This document shows positions 8,834-18,071 of a stretch of 64,000 nucleotides of DNA, in pieces. The translations under genes and the position numbers were made by a program. This DNA is from Vibrio marisflavi CECT 7928 (GTDB lineage Bacteria; Pseudomonadota; Gammaproteobacteria; Enterobacterales; Vibrionaceae), in the NCBI RefSeq assembly GCF_921294215.1, contig NZ_CAKLDM010000002.1, positions 2,604,001-2,668,000 on the forward strand, given 5' to 3'. The notes beneath the pieces were generated by a model. That model saw only the letters and a program-made list of their open reading frames with translations, was not told where the DNA came from and ran no database searches. Position 1 is the first letter of the stretch. Each line of letters begins with the position of its first letter.

Positions 8834-10639
8834 ATGAATATCTTAATGGCCCTCTCCCAGTTAGAGGTAACTGGCGCTGAAGTTTATGCCACGACCCTAG
8901 GTAATACACTGACTAATCGCGGGCACAATGTTCACTACGTATCAGATACTCTTACTAAACCTCACAAAGGCCCCTTTTATAAATTAAGGTTCAACAAGAG
9001 GAGCATACCTCGACGGTTTTGGCATGTTGCCTATCTGATTTATTTGATAAAAAAACATAAAATCCAAATAGTTCATGCTCATTCGCGAGCATCAAGCTGG
9101 AGCTGTCATATTGCTTGCAAAATAACTGGCATCCCAATGCTTACCACCGTTCATGGACGACAGCCAGTGCATGCATCGCGAAAGCGATTCCATGCAATGG
9201 GCGATAAAGCCCTTCCGGTTTGTGAAGCAATCAAAGACCAATTAATTGCTGATCTTAACGTGGCTGAGGAGTTTCTGACTGTAAGCCGCAATGGTATAGA
9301 GACAAAATCTTTTACGCGCACTGACGCGCCAGTCAATGATAAACCTGTAATAAGTATTATCGGTAGGTTAACAGGACCAAAAGGCGACCTTTGCTATCGA
9401 TTACTTGATGAATGTCTAGATAGCAGTAAATATCACATCCAAGTCATTAGTGGCTCGAATGTTGAAGAACGATTTAACCGCTTTAAGTCACATGTAGATT
9501 TCGTTGGCTACTCCAAAGATATTCCGTCTATCATGGCTCAATCTGACCTAGTTATTGGCGCAGGTCGCGTTGCTATGGAATCATTGCTATGTGGCAGGCC
9601 TACTCTGGCTATAGGCGAAGCAAAGTCAATTGGTCTAGTGGATGAACACAATATCACGCAAGCTATGGAAACAAATTTTGGTGATATAGGCCCTAAGGAT
9701 CTAGATATAGATTTTTCCAGCATCAAGCTGGAAGTTGAGAAAGGGCTAGCGTCAAGTTATTGCTCTAAAGAAGTTACCAATAAAGTTCACCAAAGCTATA
9801 ACTTAAAAACTGTAGCTGACCAAATTGAAGATATTTATCAAACCGTTTATGTGAAGAAACTTAAGAAAGAAATACCTGTGATAATGTATCACCGCTTTAT
9901 CAAGAGTGAAGATGAGAAAGGGGTCCATGGCACGTATCTACATGTGGATATGTTAGAAAAACATTTTAAGCTTTTAAAACGAATGGGGTTTGAAACTCTC
10001 ACGTTTGAGGATCTAGCATCGAAGCGCTTAATTGATCGCTTTGAACTGGGTAAGCGCTATATCATCATTACCGTTGATGATGGGTATAAGGACAACCTCA
10101 ATTTACTTCTTCCACTGCTGAAAAAATATAACTTCAAAGCGGTAGTCTATGCTGTTACTGGTGAATCCTATAATAAATGGGATGTAAATGTCGAAAGTAA
10201 TCCTGAGAAGCCAGTTAGTTTAATGGCATTAGAAGAATTAAAAACACTGTCTGACTCTGGTCATGTAGAAATCGGCGGACACACACTAACCCACCCTAGG
10301 CTCGCCTTACTCCCCTTAAAAGAACAAAAAGAAGAGATAGTAAAGAACAAACTACTATTAGAGGAGCTTTTAGGAAAACCTCTGACTTCTTTTGCTTACC
10401 CATACGGCTCCCTAAATTCCGAGACAAAAGATATATGTAGAAATGCCGGCTATCAGTATGCCTTAGCTACTGATAGTGGACCACTATGCCTACATAGAGA
10501 CGTGTATCAAATTCGCAGGATTGCAATTTTTCCTAAAACTGATACTTTGGGCCTCTGGAGAAAAATAAAAGGGAACTATAACTTCAGGAAGAGTAAGGCC
10601 GAAGTAAAAAATAGTAACATAAATAGTCAAGCCAAGTGA
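8834..10639 (+). CDS. glycosyltransferase (GT4-like)/polysaccharide deacetylase fusion protein
   Basis: 601 residues in two domains. Residues 1-340 are a GT-B glycosyltransferase: N-terminal MALSQLEVTGAE, HAHSRASSW near 81-89, TVHGRQP, and a short VISIIGRLTGPKG acceptor region. Residues 347-570 are a NodB-type polysaccharide deacetylase: IPVIMYHRF at 347-355, motif 1 TVDDG with Asp415-Asp416, motif 2 HTLTH with His483 and His487, and AYPYGSLN at 521-528. It could add an N-acetylated sugar to the core and then remove the acetyl group, exposing a free amine. No signal peptide is seen, so both steps would be cytoplasmic. It lies between hldD and waaL. Confidence 0.8.
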   Translation: MNILMALSQLEVTGAEVYATTLGNTLTNRGHNVHYVSDTLTKPHKGPFYKLRFNKRSIPRRFWHVAYLIYLIKKHKIQIVHAHSRASSWSCHIACKITGIPMLTTVHGRQPVHASRKRFHAMGDKALPVCEAIKDQLIADLNVAEEFLTVSRNGIETKSFTRTDAPVNDKPVISIIGRLTGPKGDLCYRLLDECLDSSKYHIQVISGSNVEERFNRFKSHVDFVGYSKDIPSIMAQSDLVIGAGRVAMESLLCGRPTLAIGEAKSIGLVDEHNITQAMETNFGDIGPKDLDIDFSSIKLEVEKGLASSYCSKEVTNKVHQSYNLKTVADQIEDIYQTVYVKKLKKEIPVIMYHRFIKSEDEKGVHGTYLHVDMLEKHFKLLKRMGFETLTFEDLASKRLIDRFELGKRYIIITVDDGYKDNLNLLLPLLKKYNFKAVVYAVTGESYNKWDVNVESNPEKPVSLMALEELKTLSDSGHVEIGGHTLTHPRLALLPLKEQKEEIVKNKLLLEELLGKPLTSFAYPYGSLNSETKDICRNAGYQYALATDSGPLCLHRDVYQIRRIAIFPKTDTLGLWRKIKGNYNFRKSKAEVKNSNINSQAK

Positions 10640-10649
10640 TTTTAACTCA

Positions 10650-11912
10650 ATGAATAAAACCTTAGAATTCAACATCAAACAAATAAGTTTGTGTGTTTTT
10701 CTCGTTCCTGCATTACTTTTATGCACGCCTAACTTCAGTGTCGCTGTAATTATTTTTTGCGTTCTATCCTCTTTATACTGCCTCATTAAAAATCGACAAG
10801 GTTATTTAAAGTTAAACAGTTTCGACTGGCTTTGTTTATTTATATTGTCTACCTATTTAATATCCAACATACCGGTAGCTATTGTTGACTGGGGAAATTT
10901 TAGATATTTCAAAGGGGGGGCGAGGTTGCTATTGTGCATTCCTATTTATTTGATGTTAATAAACATATTAAATATGGATAGGATAAACTGCATTTTTAAA
11001 CATTTAACATTTGGCGTAATTTTTGGTTCTATTGCAACTTTAGGGGTAGCTCTCTATCAGTATATTATCTTGAATGAAGTGCGAGTGGGAGGATTCCTTT
11101 ACAGCATAAACTTTGGTTATTTATCTTGTTCACTTGCTTTTTTGGCTTTATGCCTAATGAAATCAGAGCAAAGCAAAAGCTGGCTGTTTTTTTCCTTTAT
11201 ATCTGCCAGTATTGCTACAATCTTGACCCTTACTAGAGGGGCTATTTTCGCAATTCCATTACTTCTTATGCTAATTTGTGTTGTAAGGTACAAACAACTA
11301 TCAATGAAAAAAGTTGTAAGCTTGTTGTCTTTGTTGGCTATTGTAGGCCTAGGGCTCTACTATAGCTCAACTGACATCCAAAGACGAGTCGCAGAAAATG
11401 CAAAAGAATTTGCACATCTCGAAAGTGGACAAATAGCCAAAGCTCCATCAGCAGGTGGTCGAATAGAGCTATGGAAAACCGCATATCAAGCTTTTGTAAG
11501 GAGCCCGATTATAGGTATGACCTTCTCTCAAAGAGTAAACCTAAATCAAGAACTATATAGAGAGCATGAAACAACTCACTGGGTAACAACCGTTGAACGA
11601 GCTCATGCTCATAGCCAATATTTCGAAATGCTTGCCAGCACTGGTATTTTAGGTGTTATTAGCTTTGTAACTATTCTATTTTTACCTATTTTTATGTTTT
11701 TCCATCACTACAAAAAAACAAATAGCTTGGTTGGCTATGTTGGTGGCATATTCGTTGCCGGTTTCGCTATCTTCGGCCTAACTGAAGTATTACTAACAGC
11801 GAATCTTATCGGCGCTTTCTATGGTTTCTTCCTTGCTATTTTTCTAGCTATAATGCGTGTCGAAAAGTATGGGCAAAATGAAGAGAAGATTGAAGGTACT
11901 TTAGTCCAATGA
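10650..11912 (+). CDS. waaL: O-antigen ligase
   Basis: 420 residues with about 11-12 membrane segments. The large periplasmic loop has GGRIELWKTAYQAF and RAHAHSQYFEMLASTGILG, which fit the Wzy_C/O-antigen ligase family (PF04932) and its key Arg and His residues. It transfers undecaprenyl-linked polysaccharide to the lipid A core on the periplasmic side. Its TGA overlaps the waaF ATG in an ATGA junction, so the two are coupled. Sequence alone does not fully separate a Wzy polymerase from a WaaL ligase; position among core genes favours WaaL. Confidence 0.8.
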   Translation: MNKTLEFNIKQISLCVFLVPALLLCTPNFSVAVIIFCVLSSLYCLIKNRQGYLKLNSFDWLCLFILSTYLISNIPVAIVDWGNFRYFKGGARLLLCIPIYLMLINILNMDRINCIFKHLTFGVIFGSIATLGVALYQYIILNEVRVGGFLYSINFGYLSCSLAFLALCLMKSEQSKSWLFFSFISASIATILTLTRGAIFAIPLLLMLICVVRYKQLSMKKVVSLLSLLAIVGLGLYYSSTDIQRRVAENAKEFAHLESGQIAKAPSAGGRIELWKTAYQAFVRSPIIGMTFSQRVNLNQELYREHETTHWVTTVERAHAHSQYFEMLASTGILGVISFVTILFLPIFMFFHHYKKTNSLVGYVGGIFVAGFAIFGLTEVLLTANLIGAFYGFFLAIFLAIMRVEKYGQNEEKIEGTLVQ

Positions 11913-12961
11913 ACATTCTTATAATTGGCCCATCCTGGGTTGGCGATATGGTAATGTCCCAAAGCTTATACGCTAACCTGAAACAACAGTACCCTTCCTG
12001 TACGATAGATGTCCTTGCGCCTGCGTGGTGCAAACCTATCTTAGAAAGAATGCCTGAGATAAATAAAGCCATTGAAATGCCCGTTGGGCATGGAAGTTTT
12101 AACTTGAAGACACGTTGGCGTATAGGTAGACAGTTGGTTAAAGAGAACTACTCGCATGCTTTTGTTTTACCCAACTCAGCGAAGTCTGCACTAATTCCTT
12201 TATTCGCCAATATACCGCATCGCACGGGATGGAAAGGTGAAATGCGTTATGGCCTCTTAAATGATCTGAGGCCTAATAAAGCTGCATTTCAATATATGGT
12301 TGAACGCTATGTAGCTCTTACCTACTCTAAGCACGAGATGCTTGACTTAGTCTCTTTAGACAGTTGCCCAAAACCTAATTTAGACATTGATCAGTCAAAC
12401 CTTAATGAGATTTCCACTAACCTTTGTCTTGAGTTAGAAGTTCCCACAATTGGAATTTGCCCTGGAGCTGAATTCGGCCCGGCCAAACGATGGCCAGAGG
12501 AGCACTACGCTAAAGCTGCTGAACACGCAATTAAGCGTGAGCAACAGGTTTGGCTATTCGGGTCTAGCAATGACGTCGAAGTATGTGAAACCATTCGCTC
12601 TCAACTTCCAAGTGATCTCCAAGCGAAATGCTTTAACCTCTCTGGTAAAACTAAGCTTGTTGACGCAGTCGATTTACTTTCAGCATGCCACACCGTAATA
12701 ACTAACGATTCTGGTCTCATGCATGTCTCTGCGGCTGTTGGATGTAATATTATTGCGATATATGGCTCTTCATCACCCAATTACACTCCACCGCTATCAC
12801 AACATGTTCAAATTATTATGCAAGACATTGAATGTCGCCCATGCTTTAAGAGAGAATGTCCACTGGGCCACTTAGAGTGTTTAACCAAATTGGATGCGTC
12901 TAAGGTAATACAAGCACTAAACGGATTTATTAATAAAGACAATGAAATACCTCTGGTTTGA
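11909..12961 (+). CDS. waaF: ADP-heptose:LPS heptosyltransferase II
   Basis: 350 residues of the GT9 family. The start MNILIIGPSWVGDMVMSQSL is the WaaF N-terminus, followed by GICPGAEFGPAKRWP in the middle and TNDSGLMHVSAAVG near the C-terminus, which bind ADP-heptose. It adds the second heptose to the inner core on the cytoplasmic face. Coupled to waaL upstream, and its end overlaps the next GT9 gene by 20 bases. Confidence 0.93.
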   Translation: MNILIIGPSWVGDMVMSQSLYANLKQQYPSCTIDVLAPAWCKPILERMPEINKAIEMPVGHGSFNLKTRWRIGRQLVKENYSHAFVLPNSAKSALIPLFANIPHRTGWKGEMRYGLLNDLRPNKAAFQYMVERYVALTYSKHEMLDLVSLDSCPKPNLDIDQSNLNEISTNLCLELEVPTIGICPGAEFGPAKRWPEEHYAKAAEHAIKREQQVWLFGSSNDVEVCETIRSQLPSDLQAKCFNLSGKTKLVDAVDLLSACHTVITNDSGLMHVSAAVGCNIIAIYGSSSPNYTPPLSQHVQIIMQDIECRPCFKRECPLGHLECLTKLDASKVIQALNGFINKDNEIPLV

Positions 12962-14039
12962 GCGTGGAGCTTACGCATCTAAAAAAGCAAAGAAATACTT
13001 AACAACTCAGTTCTCTCCACAAACGATAAAGAAAATAGCAGTGATTCGCCATGCTGCATTGGGTGATCAGGTGATTACTCGCCCTTTCCTCATTGAGGCA
13101 CGAAAGTTTTTCCCAAATGCAAAAATCACTCTTGTTAGTGTTACCAACTATGCGTATGGCACTCCAGAAGACCTCGCGGATGAAACCATCTATATGGTTG
13201 GTCGTCACCGGAAGCATGAGCTTACTTGGAAAGAAAGAGTACGCGAGTTTACGCAACTTGAGGAGCAAAACATCATATTTGATGTTGCAGGGACAAGTCG
13301 TTCATATTGGTTAACGCTATTTAGCAAAGCAAAACTGAAATTTGGCTTCCCTTATAAACCATACCTATACGGCTCTCTGTACAACGTCGCGGTATTTCGA
13401 TCTGACTTCCAGCCTGAATTGGAATGTATGCTTGATATGCTCAAGCTCCTTGGGCATAACCCAAGTCGCCCTCTTGATTTTGGCTTACCTAATCACCACG
13501 ATGTTTATGAACAACGCACTACTAAGCCCATAATTATTTACTTTAACGGCGCCTCAACACAATCGAAAATACTCGATAAAACCCAAATAAAGCAATTAAT
13601 TGATAGTGCGTTAGATAACTTTCCTAACTACCAGCATGTTTTCTTGGAAGGTAAAAAAGATTGCGAAAAAGGTGAATTCCTAGCTGATTTAGAGTCAAGG
13701 GCTAACTTTTCAATTCAACCAGTGATGCCTTTAGATTGTTTGGTCGATTACGTTGCTCGTGCTAGACTTGTCGTCGCGCCAGACACGGGGATTCGTAATG
13801 TAGCAGTCTCAACCCATACTCCAACTGTGGGCATTTTCTATTCTACTGTTCCGTTTCGCTATACACCACTAGATGGCGAGCATCGTATTGTTATGAATTC
13901 TGAGGGTTCTATTCCACAAAACACTCAAATACTTGACGCAATACAGCTATCTCTGGCGGCAGATATCAATGAACAAAGGCAGGAATATGAGCACTTTTCC
14001 AATCATGGTTGCAAATCGAGCAATAAAGTTAGTGGGTAA
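12942..14039 (+). CDS. GT9-family heptosyltransferase-like protein
   Basis: 365 residues. IAVIRHAALGDQVITRPFL resembles the glycine-rich start of heptosyltransferases, and VVAPDTGIRNVAVSTHTPTVGIFY is the GT9 donor site. The catalytic-region Ser/His (DSGLMH in WaaF) is changed to DTGIRN, so the donor could differ from ADP-heptose. It overlaps waaF by 20 bases and the GT32 gene by 53. It probably adds a further heptose or other residue to the core. A family member with altered specificity is the best I can say. Confidence 0.75.
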   Translation: MKYLWFERGAYASKKAKKYLTTQFSPQTIKKIAVIRHAALGDQVITRPFLIEARKFFPNAKITLVSVTNYAYGTPEDLADETIYMVGRHRKHELTWKERVREFTQLEEQNIIFDVAGTSRSYWLTLFSKAKLKFGFPYKPYLYGSLYNVAVFRSDFQPELECMLDMLKLLGHNPSRPLDFGLPNHHDVYEQRTTKPIIIYFNGASTQSKILDKTQIKQLIDSALDNFPNYQHVFLEGKKDCEKGEFLADLESRANFSIQPVMPLDCLVDYVARARLVVAPDTGIRNVAVSTHTPTVGIFYSTVPFRYTPLDGEHRIVMNSEGSIPQNTQILDAIQLSLAADINEQRQEYEHFSNHGCKSSNKVSG

Positions 14040-14778
14040 CATTGTAAAGACTCTCTCTTACCCATTTCATTTTGTATTTCCTAAAGCTCGATTTACTATT
14101 CCAGAGTACTCTCCAGCTAAGGTGCGTTCGAAAAAAACAGCTGGAATTACAAAAGTAATATGGCAGACCAACTATTCAAACAAGTCCACATTGCCAGTAT
14201 ACATAAACTATTTGTTTAACCGACTAATGTCTCTTGATTATGAATACCGTTATGTCAGCACTGAAGGCCGAGCTGAGTATTTGAAAGAACACGCTTCAAA
14301 AGAGGTTTACCAAAGTTACATAAAACTGACTGATGGTGCTGCCCAAGCTGACCTTTGGAGGCTAGCTGTTCTAAGCAATGAGGGAGGAATATATATGGAT
14401 ATTGACGCAACTCTCGTCTGGCCGTTAAAAAAAATACTTAAGAATATATCTCCTGCGCTGTACATAAAAATAAAAAACAACACTGAGTTCACAAACTACT
14501 TTCTTGCGACCATACCGAACAACCCAGAGTTCCAGCAGGCTGTCGATATTGTAGTGGATAATATTGAGAATTATGATGACAAAGAACGGGTTAAGGGTGT
14601 TTTTGATACAACAGGCCCTATGGTAATCAATAGAGTACTAGAAAAAAAGAAAGCCAACTCAAGAGATCGCAATTATGTATGCATACAAGGCGCATTCACC
14701 AACGAACACTTCCAATACCTAGATAAACCAAGAGGGAAGTGGACACACCTAAATCCTGATGACCTTGTAAAGAAGTGA
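13987..14778 (+). CDS. GT32-type (DXD) glycosyltransferase
   Basis: 263 residues from the ATG at 13987, which has an AAAGGCAGG ribosome site; starts at 13933 (TTG) and 13969 (ATG) are also open but less well placed. VIWQTNYS near residue 58, ADLWRLAVLSNEGGIYMDIDATL with Asp138-x-Asp140 is the Gly_transf_sug pattern of OCH1-like GT32 enzymes, where the DXD binds metal-nucleotide sugar. Downstream of a GT9 gene and upstream of waaA, so it likely adds a core sugar. Confidence 0.75.
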   Translation: MSTFPIMVANRAIKLVGNIVKTLSYPFHFVFPKARFTIPEYSPAKVRSKKTAGITKVIWQTNYSNKSTLPVYINYLFNRLMSLDYEYRYVSTEGRAEYLKEHASKEVYQSYIKLTDGAAQADLWRLAVLSNEGGIYMDIDATLVWPLKKILKNISPALYIKIKNNTEFTNYFLATIPNNPEFQQAVDIVVDNIENYDDKERVKGVFDTTGPMVINRVLEKKKANSRDRNYVCIQGAFTNEHFQYLDKPRGKWTHLNPDDLVKK

Positions 14779-14799
14779 TATTTTCTAGGTAATATTAGT

Positions 14800-16095
14800 T
14801 TGATTATTAGATTTATTTATACACTAGCTTTAACTCTGATTGCCCCCCTACTTATTTGGGAACTATATCGTTCAAAAGGTGGGAAGCCACGAGTCGGCGC
14901 AAGATGGAAAGAGCATTGGGGCGTAATCTCTTCTCCAGCATTTAAGTCTAGGCCGATTTGGATTCATGCCGTTTCGGTGGGCGAAATGCTTGCTGCAATC
15001 CCCCTGATTGAACGTATTAGCTCAGAATATCCAGATTGTGATATTCTTATAACCACAACTACAACTACTGGAGCGGAGCAAGCTAAAAAGCTCAGCGGGC
15101 TAGCAACGCACTTATACATGCCATTTGACTTTCCTTTTGCAGTAAAACGTTTTATCAATACAATAAATCCTAGTCAGCTACTTATCATGGAAACAGAGTT
15201 ATGGCCAAATACACTACATATAGCCAAGCAAAAGCAAATTCCTGTTACAATTGTTAACGCGCGTTTATCTGATAAGTCACTTCACGGCTATCGTCGAGTT
15301 TGGCCTATTGTAAATCAAATAAGCAAATGTATTCATAAAGTTTTATGCCAACACCAAAGCGACGTTAAAAACTTCGAGTTACTTGGGTTCTCACAAGAAA
15401 AGTTAGCAACCACAGGCTCAATCAAGTTTGATATACAGATAAGCACTAGTGTCCAAATAAAAGGAACTAGTCTTAGAGCAACAATTGGCAAATCTCGTCC
15501 AGTCTGGATAGCAGCTAGTACACATGCAGGTGAAGATGACATCATTCTATCTGCACATAAAAAATTACAAGAGGAACTTCCAACTGCTTTATTAATATTA
15601 GTACCTAGGCACCCAGAGCGATTTAAACAAGTTGAACTTTTAGCAAAAAAAGATTTTCACACCATAGCTAGATCTAGTAGGTCTATGATTGAACCTACTA
15701 CACAAGTATACCTTGGTGATTCAATGGGAGAAATGTTGGAGCTAATTTCAGCTTCTGACATTTGCTTTATGGGGGGGTCTCTAGTAGGAAGAAAAGCTGG
15801 AGGGCACAATTTACTAGAACCAGCTGCTTTAGCCAAACCTATATTAACGGGCCCCAGCTACTATAATTTCAAAGAAGTCACCAACACTCTTATCGCAAAC
15901 GGAGGCTGTGAAATCATACATAGTGACACCGAGCTAGCGGCTAAGCTCTACTCTCTTTTTATTGACCATCAACATCGAGAAGAACTAGGTCAGTCAGTAC
16001 TACACGTCGTTCAAGAAAATTCAGGTGCTGTTGACAAAACAATGTTACAACTTACTAAAATATTCGCAGAAAATTCTAGCTATTTGAGGTCATAA
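14800..16095 (+). CDS. waaA: 3-deoxy-D-manno-octulosonic acid transferase
   Basis: 431 residues; TTG start with AGGT upstream. N-terminal membrane anchor (IIRFIYTLALTLIAPLLIW), then IWIHAVSVGEM, METELWPN and FMGGSLVGRKAGGHNLLEPAALAKP, all typical of WaaA/KdtA. It moves Kdo from CMP-Kdo to lipid IVA at the inner membrane. A Kdo kinase (kdkA) is encoded nearby, which in Vibrio and Haemophilus goes with a monofunctional WaaA adding one Kdo. Confidence 0.95.
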   Translation: MIIRFIYTLALTLIAPLLIWELYRSKGGKPRVGARWKEHWGVISSPAFKSRPIWIHAVSVGEMLAAIPLIERISSEYPDCDILITTTTTTGAEQAKKLSGLATHLYMPFDFPFAVKRFINTINPSQLLIMETELWPNTLHIAKQKQIPVTIVNARLSDKSLHGYRRVWPIVNQISKCIHKVLCQHQSDVKNFELLGFSQEKLATTGSIKFDIQISTSVQIKGTSLRATIGKSRPVWIAASTHAGEDDIILSAHKKLQEELPTALLILVPRHPERFKQVELLAKKDFHTIARSSRSMIEPTTQVYLGDSMGEMLELISASDICFMGGSLVGRKAGGHNLLEPAALAKPILTGPSYYNFKEVTNTLIANGGCEIIHSDTELAAKLYSLFIDHQHREELGQSVLHVVQENSGAVDKTMLQLTKIFAENSSYLRS

Positions 16096-16101
16096 CTAAC
16101 A

Positions 16102-16974
16102 ATGAGAGAAGTTAGCAATAGAATCCAAAGAGCCTCTCACTCAGGTGCTACTTTAGAAGTTTATCAAGAAGCCAGCTCCTATTGTGTGCGAAAAACAGTC
16201 CATCTAGATATAGAGAAAAATTACGAAGCAATCGTTAAACAACAGAACTTCTCCTCCCTTCAGACTCCCACATACAATATAATAGCTATCCCGGTTTTAG
16301 GCACAGAGAAATCTAAATCTAGATTGTCAATATCAATGCCGTTTGTTGAAGGGTTAGGTGGTGAGCAAGTGGCGTACAAAGGCTCAAAAGCCGTCGCTAT
16401 GAACTTAAAAACGGCACTAGACTTCTACCTTATTAATTCCGTTGCGCAAAGCGAATATTCTACATTTCCAAGCTCAACGGTTAGAAGTAAGATTAATTCA
16501 ATAAAAGAGAAACTAGGAAAAAATTTATTTTTATTTCCGAACCTAAGAGACAGAATGGCCATTTTGAATGAGTACTGTCAGAAGGATTTATCCTTACCTT
16601 TAGGGCCATGCCATGGAGATCTAACTTTATCAAACATAAAAGTAACTGAGAGAAACGAGCTTGTACTTTTTGATTTCCTAAGCTGCGAAATAAATAGCCC
16701 GTTGCAAGACGCAGCCAAACTTACTCAAGACTTCGAGTATGGGTGGAGTTTCAGAAAAGAAAAAGCTAGCGTAAGGGTTAAGGGTGAAATATTTTGTGAA
16801 CACTCCAAACCTAACTTTCTAACTACCTTAGAACGGTTATTTGAATATGAGACGAGAATAATTGAAGCTCTAACTGTACTTAGAATAGCTCCATATATAA
16901 AAACCCAAGATAGCATTACAATAGATTGGTTTAATAGAACAATGGATAAAACCATACGTAAAATAACAGGATAA
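16102..16974 (+). CDS. APH/choline-kinase-like phosphotransferase
   Basis: 290 residues. GPCHGDLTLSNI has the catalytic-loop His171-x-Asp173 and Asn178, and LVLFDF has the metal Asp191, as in aminoglycoside/choline kinases (APH fold). The N-lobe is weakly conserved. It follows waaA by 6 bases and is 3 bases ahead of a nucleotidyltransferase-HAD fusion gene. A kinase next to a nucleotidyltransferase recalls LicA-LicC (choline kinase and phosphocholine cytidylyltransferase) and sugar-kinase/pyrophosphorylase pairs. It likely phosphorylates a small alcohol or sugar to be activated by its neighbour; the substrate is not identifiable. Confidence 0.7.
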   Translation: MREVSNRIQRASHSGATLEVYQEASSYCVRKTVHLDIEKNYEAIVKQQNFSSLQTPTYNIIAIPVLGTEKSKSRLSISMPFVEGLGGEQVAYKGSKAVAMNLKTALDFYLINSVAQSEYSTFPSSTVRSKINSIKEKLGKNLFLFPNLRDRMAILNEYCQKDLSLPLGPCHGDLTLSNIKVTERNELVLFDFLSCEINSPLQDAAKLTQDFEYGWSFRKEKASVRVKGEIFCEHSKPNFLTTLERLFEYETRIIEALTVLRIAPYIKTQDSITIDWFNRTMDKTIRKITG

Positions 16975-16977
16975 TAT

Positions 16978-18024
16978 ATGTTTACACTAATTCTCCCTGT
17001 AGCAGGTCGCTCTTCTAGGTTTCCAAACATGAGACCGAAATGGCTACTAACCATGCCTGACGGAAAGCTGATGATAGAAAAGTCGGTAGAATCCATTGAT
17101 CTCGATAAGTTTGATCGTATAGTTATTGTGTGTTTGCAAGAACACCTTGAGCAATACACAACACAAGACTCTGTTTTGTCAAGTTTCCATAAAGCAACTG
17201 GCATAACACCAGATCTTGTAGTTCTTGATGGACCAACATCTTCTCAATCAGAGACTATCTATCAAGCAATCAAAAAAGGTCATATTGAAGGGGCGTTCTT
17301 TATTAAAGATTGCGATAATAGATTTTCATGTTCTCCTGAGCCTGTCAATGCGGTAACAACAATCGATTTAAATAATATAGAACTAGTAGACGCTAAGAAT
17401 AAAAGCTATATTGAGGTAGACTCCTTAGGTGTCATTTCAAATATTGTAGAAAAAGAAGTTATCAGCAATTTTTTCTGCTGCGGGGGCTATAGCTTTGCAT
17501 CTACAGGTGATTTTTGCAGCGCCTTTGAAAGCATAACCTCTACTAATGAAGTCTATATTTCTCACGTTATTTATAAAATGCTAATGTCAAACGAAGAGTT
17601 TATTCGTAAGTCAGCATCAGACTATGTTGACTGGGGAACCTTACGGGAATATCGTCATTTCTGTAAAAAGCACCTAACAGTATTTTGCGATGTTGATGGG
17701 GTATTGCTAAAAAACGGGAGTAAGTTTGCTAAAAACGGCTGGAAGACCTCTGGCTTAGAAGCAAATTTACGTAAGATTGCAGAGTTACAAAAAGACAACG
17801 GCTTATTTCTAGTTTTAACCTCCTCTAGGCCTGAGAGTGAAATAGAATATACTATACAAGAACTTGCTAAATTTGGTGTTCGAGTTGATCGCTGCTTATT
17901 TGGCCTGCCTCACACTCGCCGCTATTTAATCAACGATTACTCTGCAACCAACCCTTACCCTTCTGCCATTGCTATCAATCTAGAACGTGATAGCGAGACC
18001 CTTAGCCACCTATTCGATGACTAA
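16978..18024 (+). CDS. nucleotidyltransferase-HAD phosphatase fusion
   Basis: 348 residues in two domains. Residues 1-225 are a nucleotidyltransferase: LILPVAGRSSRF (4-15) with PK at 20-21, and FIKDCDNRF near 108-115 as the metal-binding segment. Residues 232-348 are a HAD domain: motif I VFCDVDG with Asp238 and Asp240, motif II LVLTSSRP (278-285), and a late LINDYS with an acidic residue. Such proteins may activate a sugar or head group and remove a phosphate from an intermediate. It ends at a terminator, so it closes the hldD transcript. Confidence 0.7.
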   Translation: MFTLILPVAGRSSRFPNMRPKWLLTMPDGKLMIEKSVESIDLDKFDRIVIVCLQEHLEQYTTQDSVLSSFHKATGITPDLVVLDGPTSSQSETIYQAIKKGHIEGAFFIKDCDNRFSCSPEPVNAVTTIDLNNIELVDAKNKSYIEVDSLGVISNIVEKEVISNFFCCGGYSFASTGDFCSAFESITSTNEVYISHVIYKMLMSNEEFIRKSASDYVDWGTLREYRHFCKKHLTVFCDVDGVLLKNGSKFAKNGWKTSGLEANLRKIAELQKDNGLFLVLTSSRPESEIEYTIQELAKFGVRVDRCLFGLPHTRRYLINDYSATNPYPSAIAINLERDSETLSHLFDD

Positions 18025-18030
18025 CCTTGT

Positions 18031-18058
18031 GGCTCAGCCAAAAAAGCTGAGCCTTTTT
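18031..18058 (+). terminator. rho-independent terminator after the hldD-to-HAD gene run
   Basis: Perfect 8-bp stem GGCTCAGC/GCTGAGCC around a 7-base loop, followed by TTTTT. It lies 7 bases after the stop at 18024 and before the WavE-type gene. Confidence 0.85.
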
Positions 18059-18071
18059 GAATGTATGCTTC

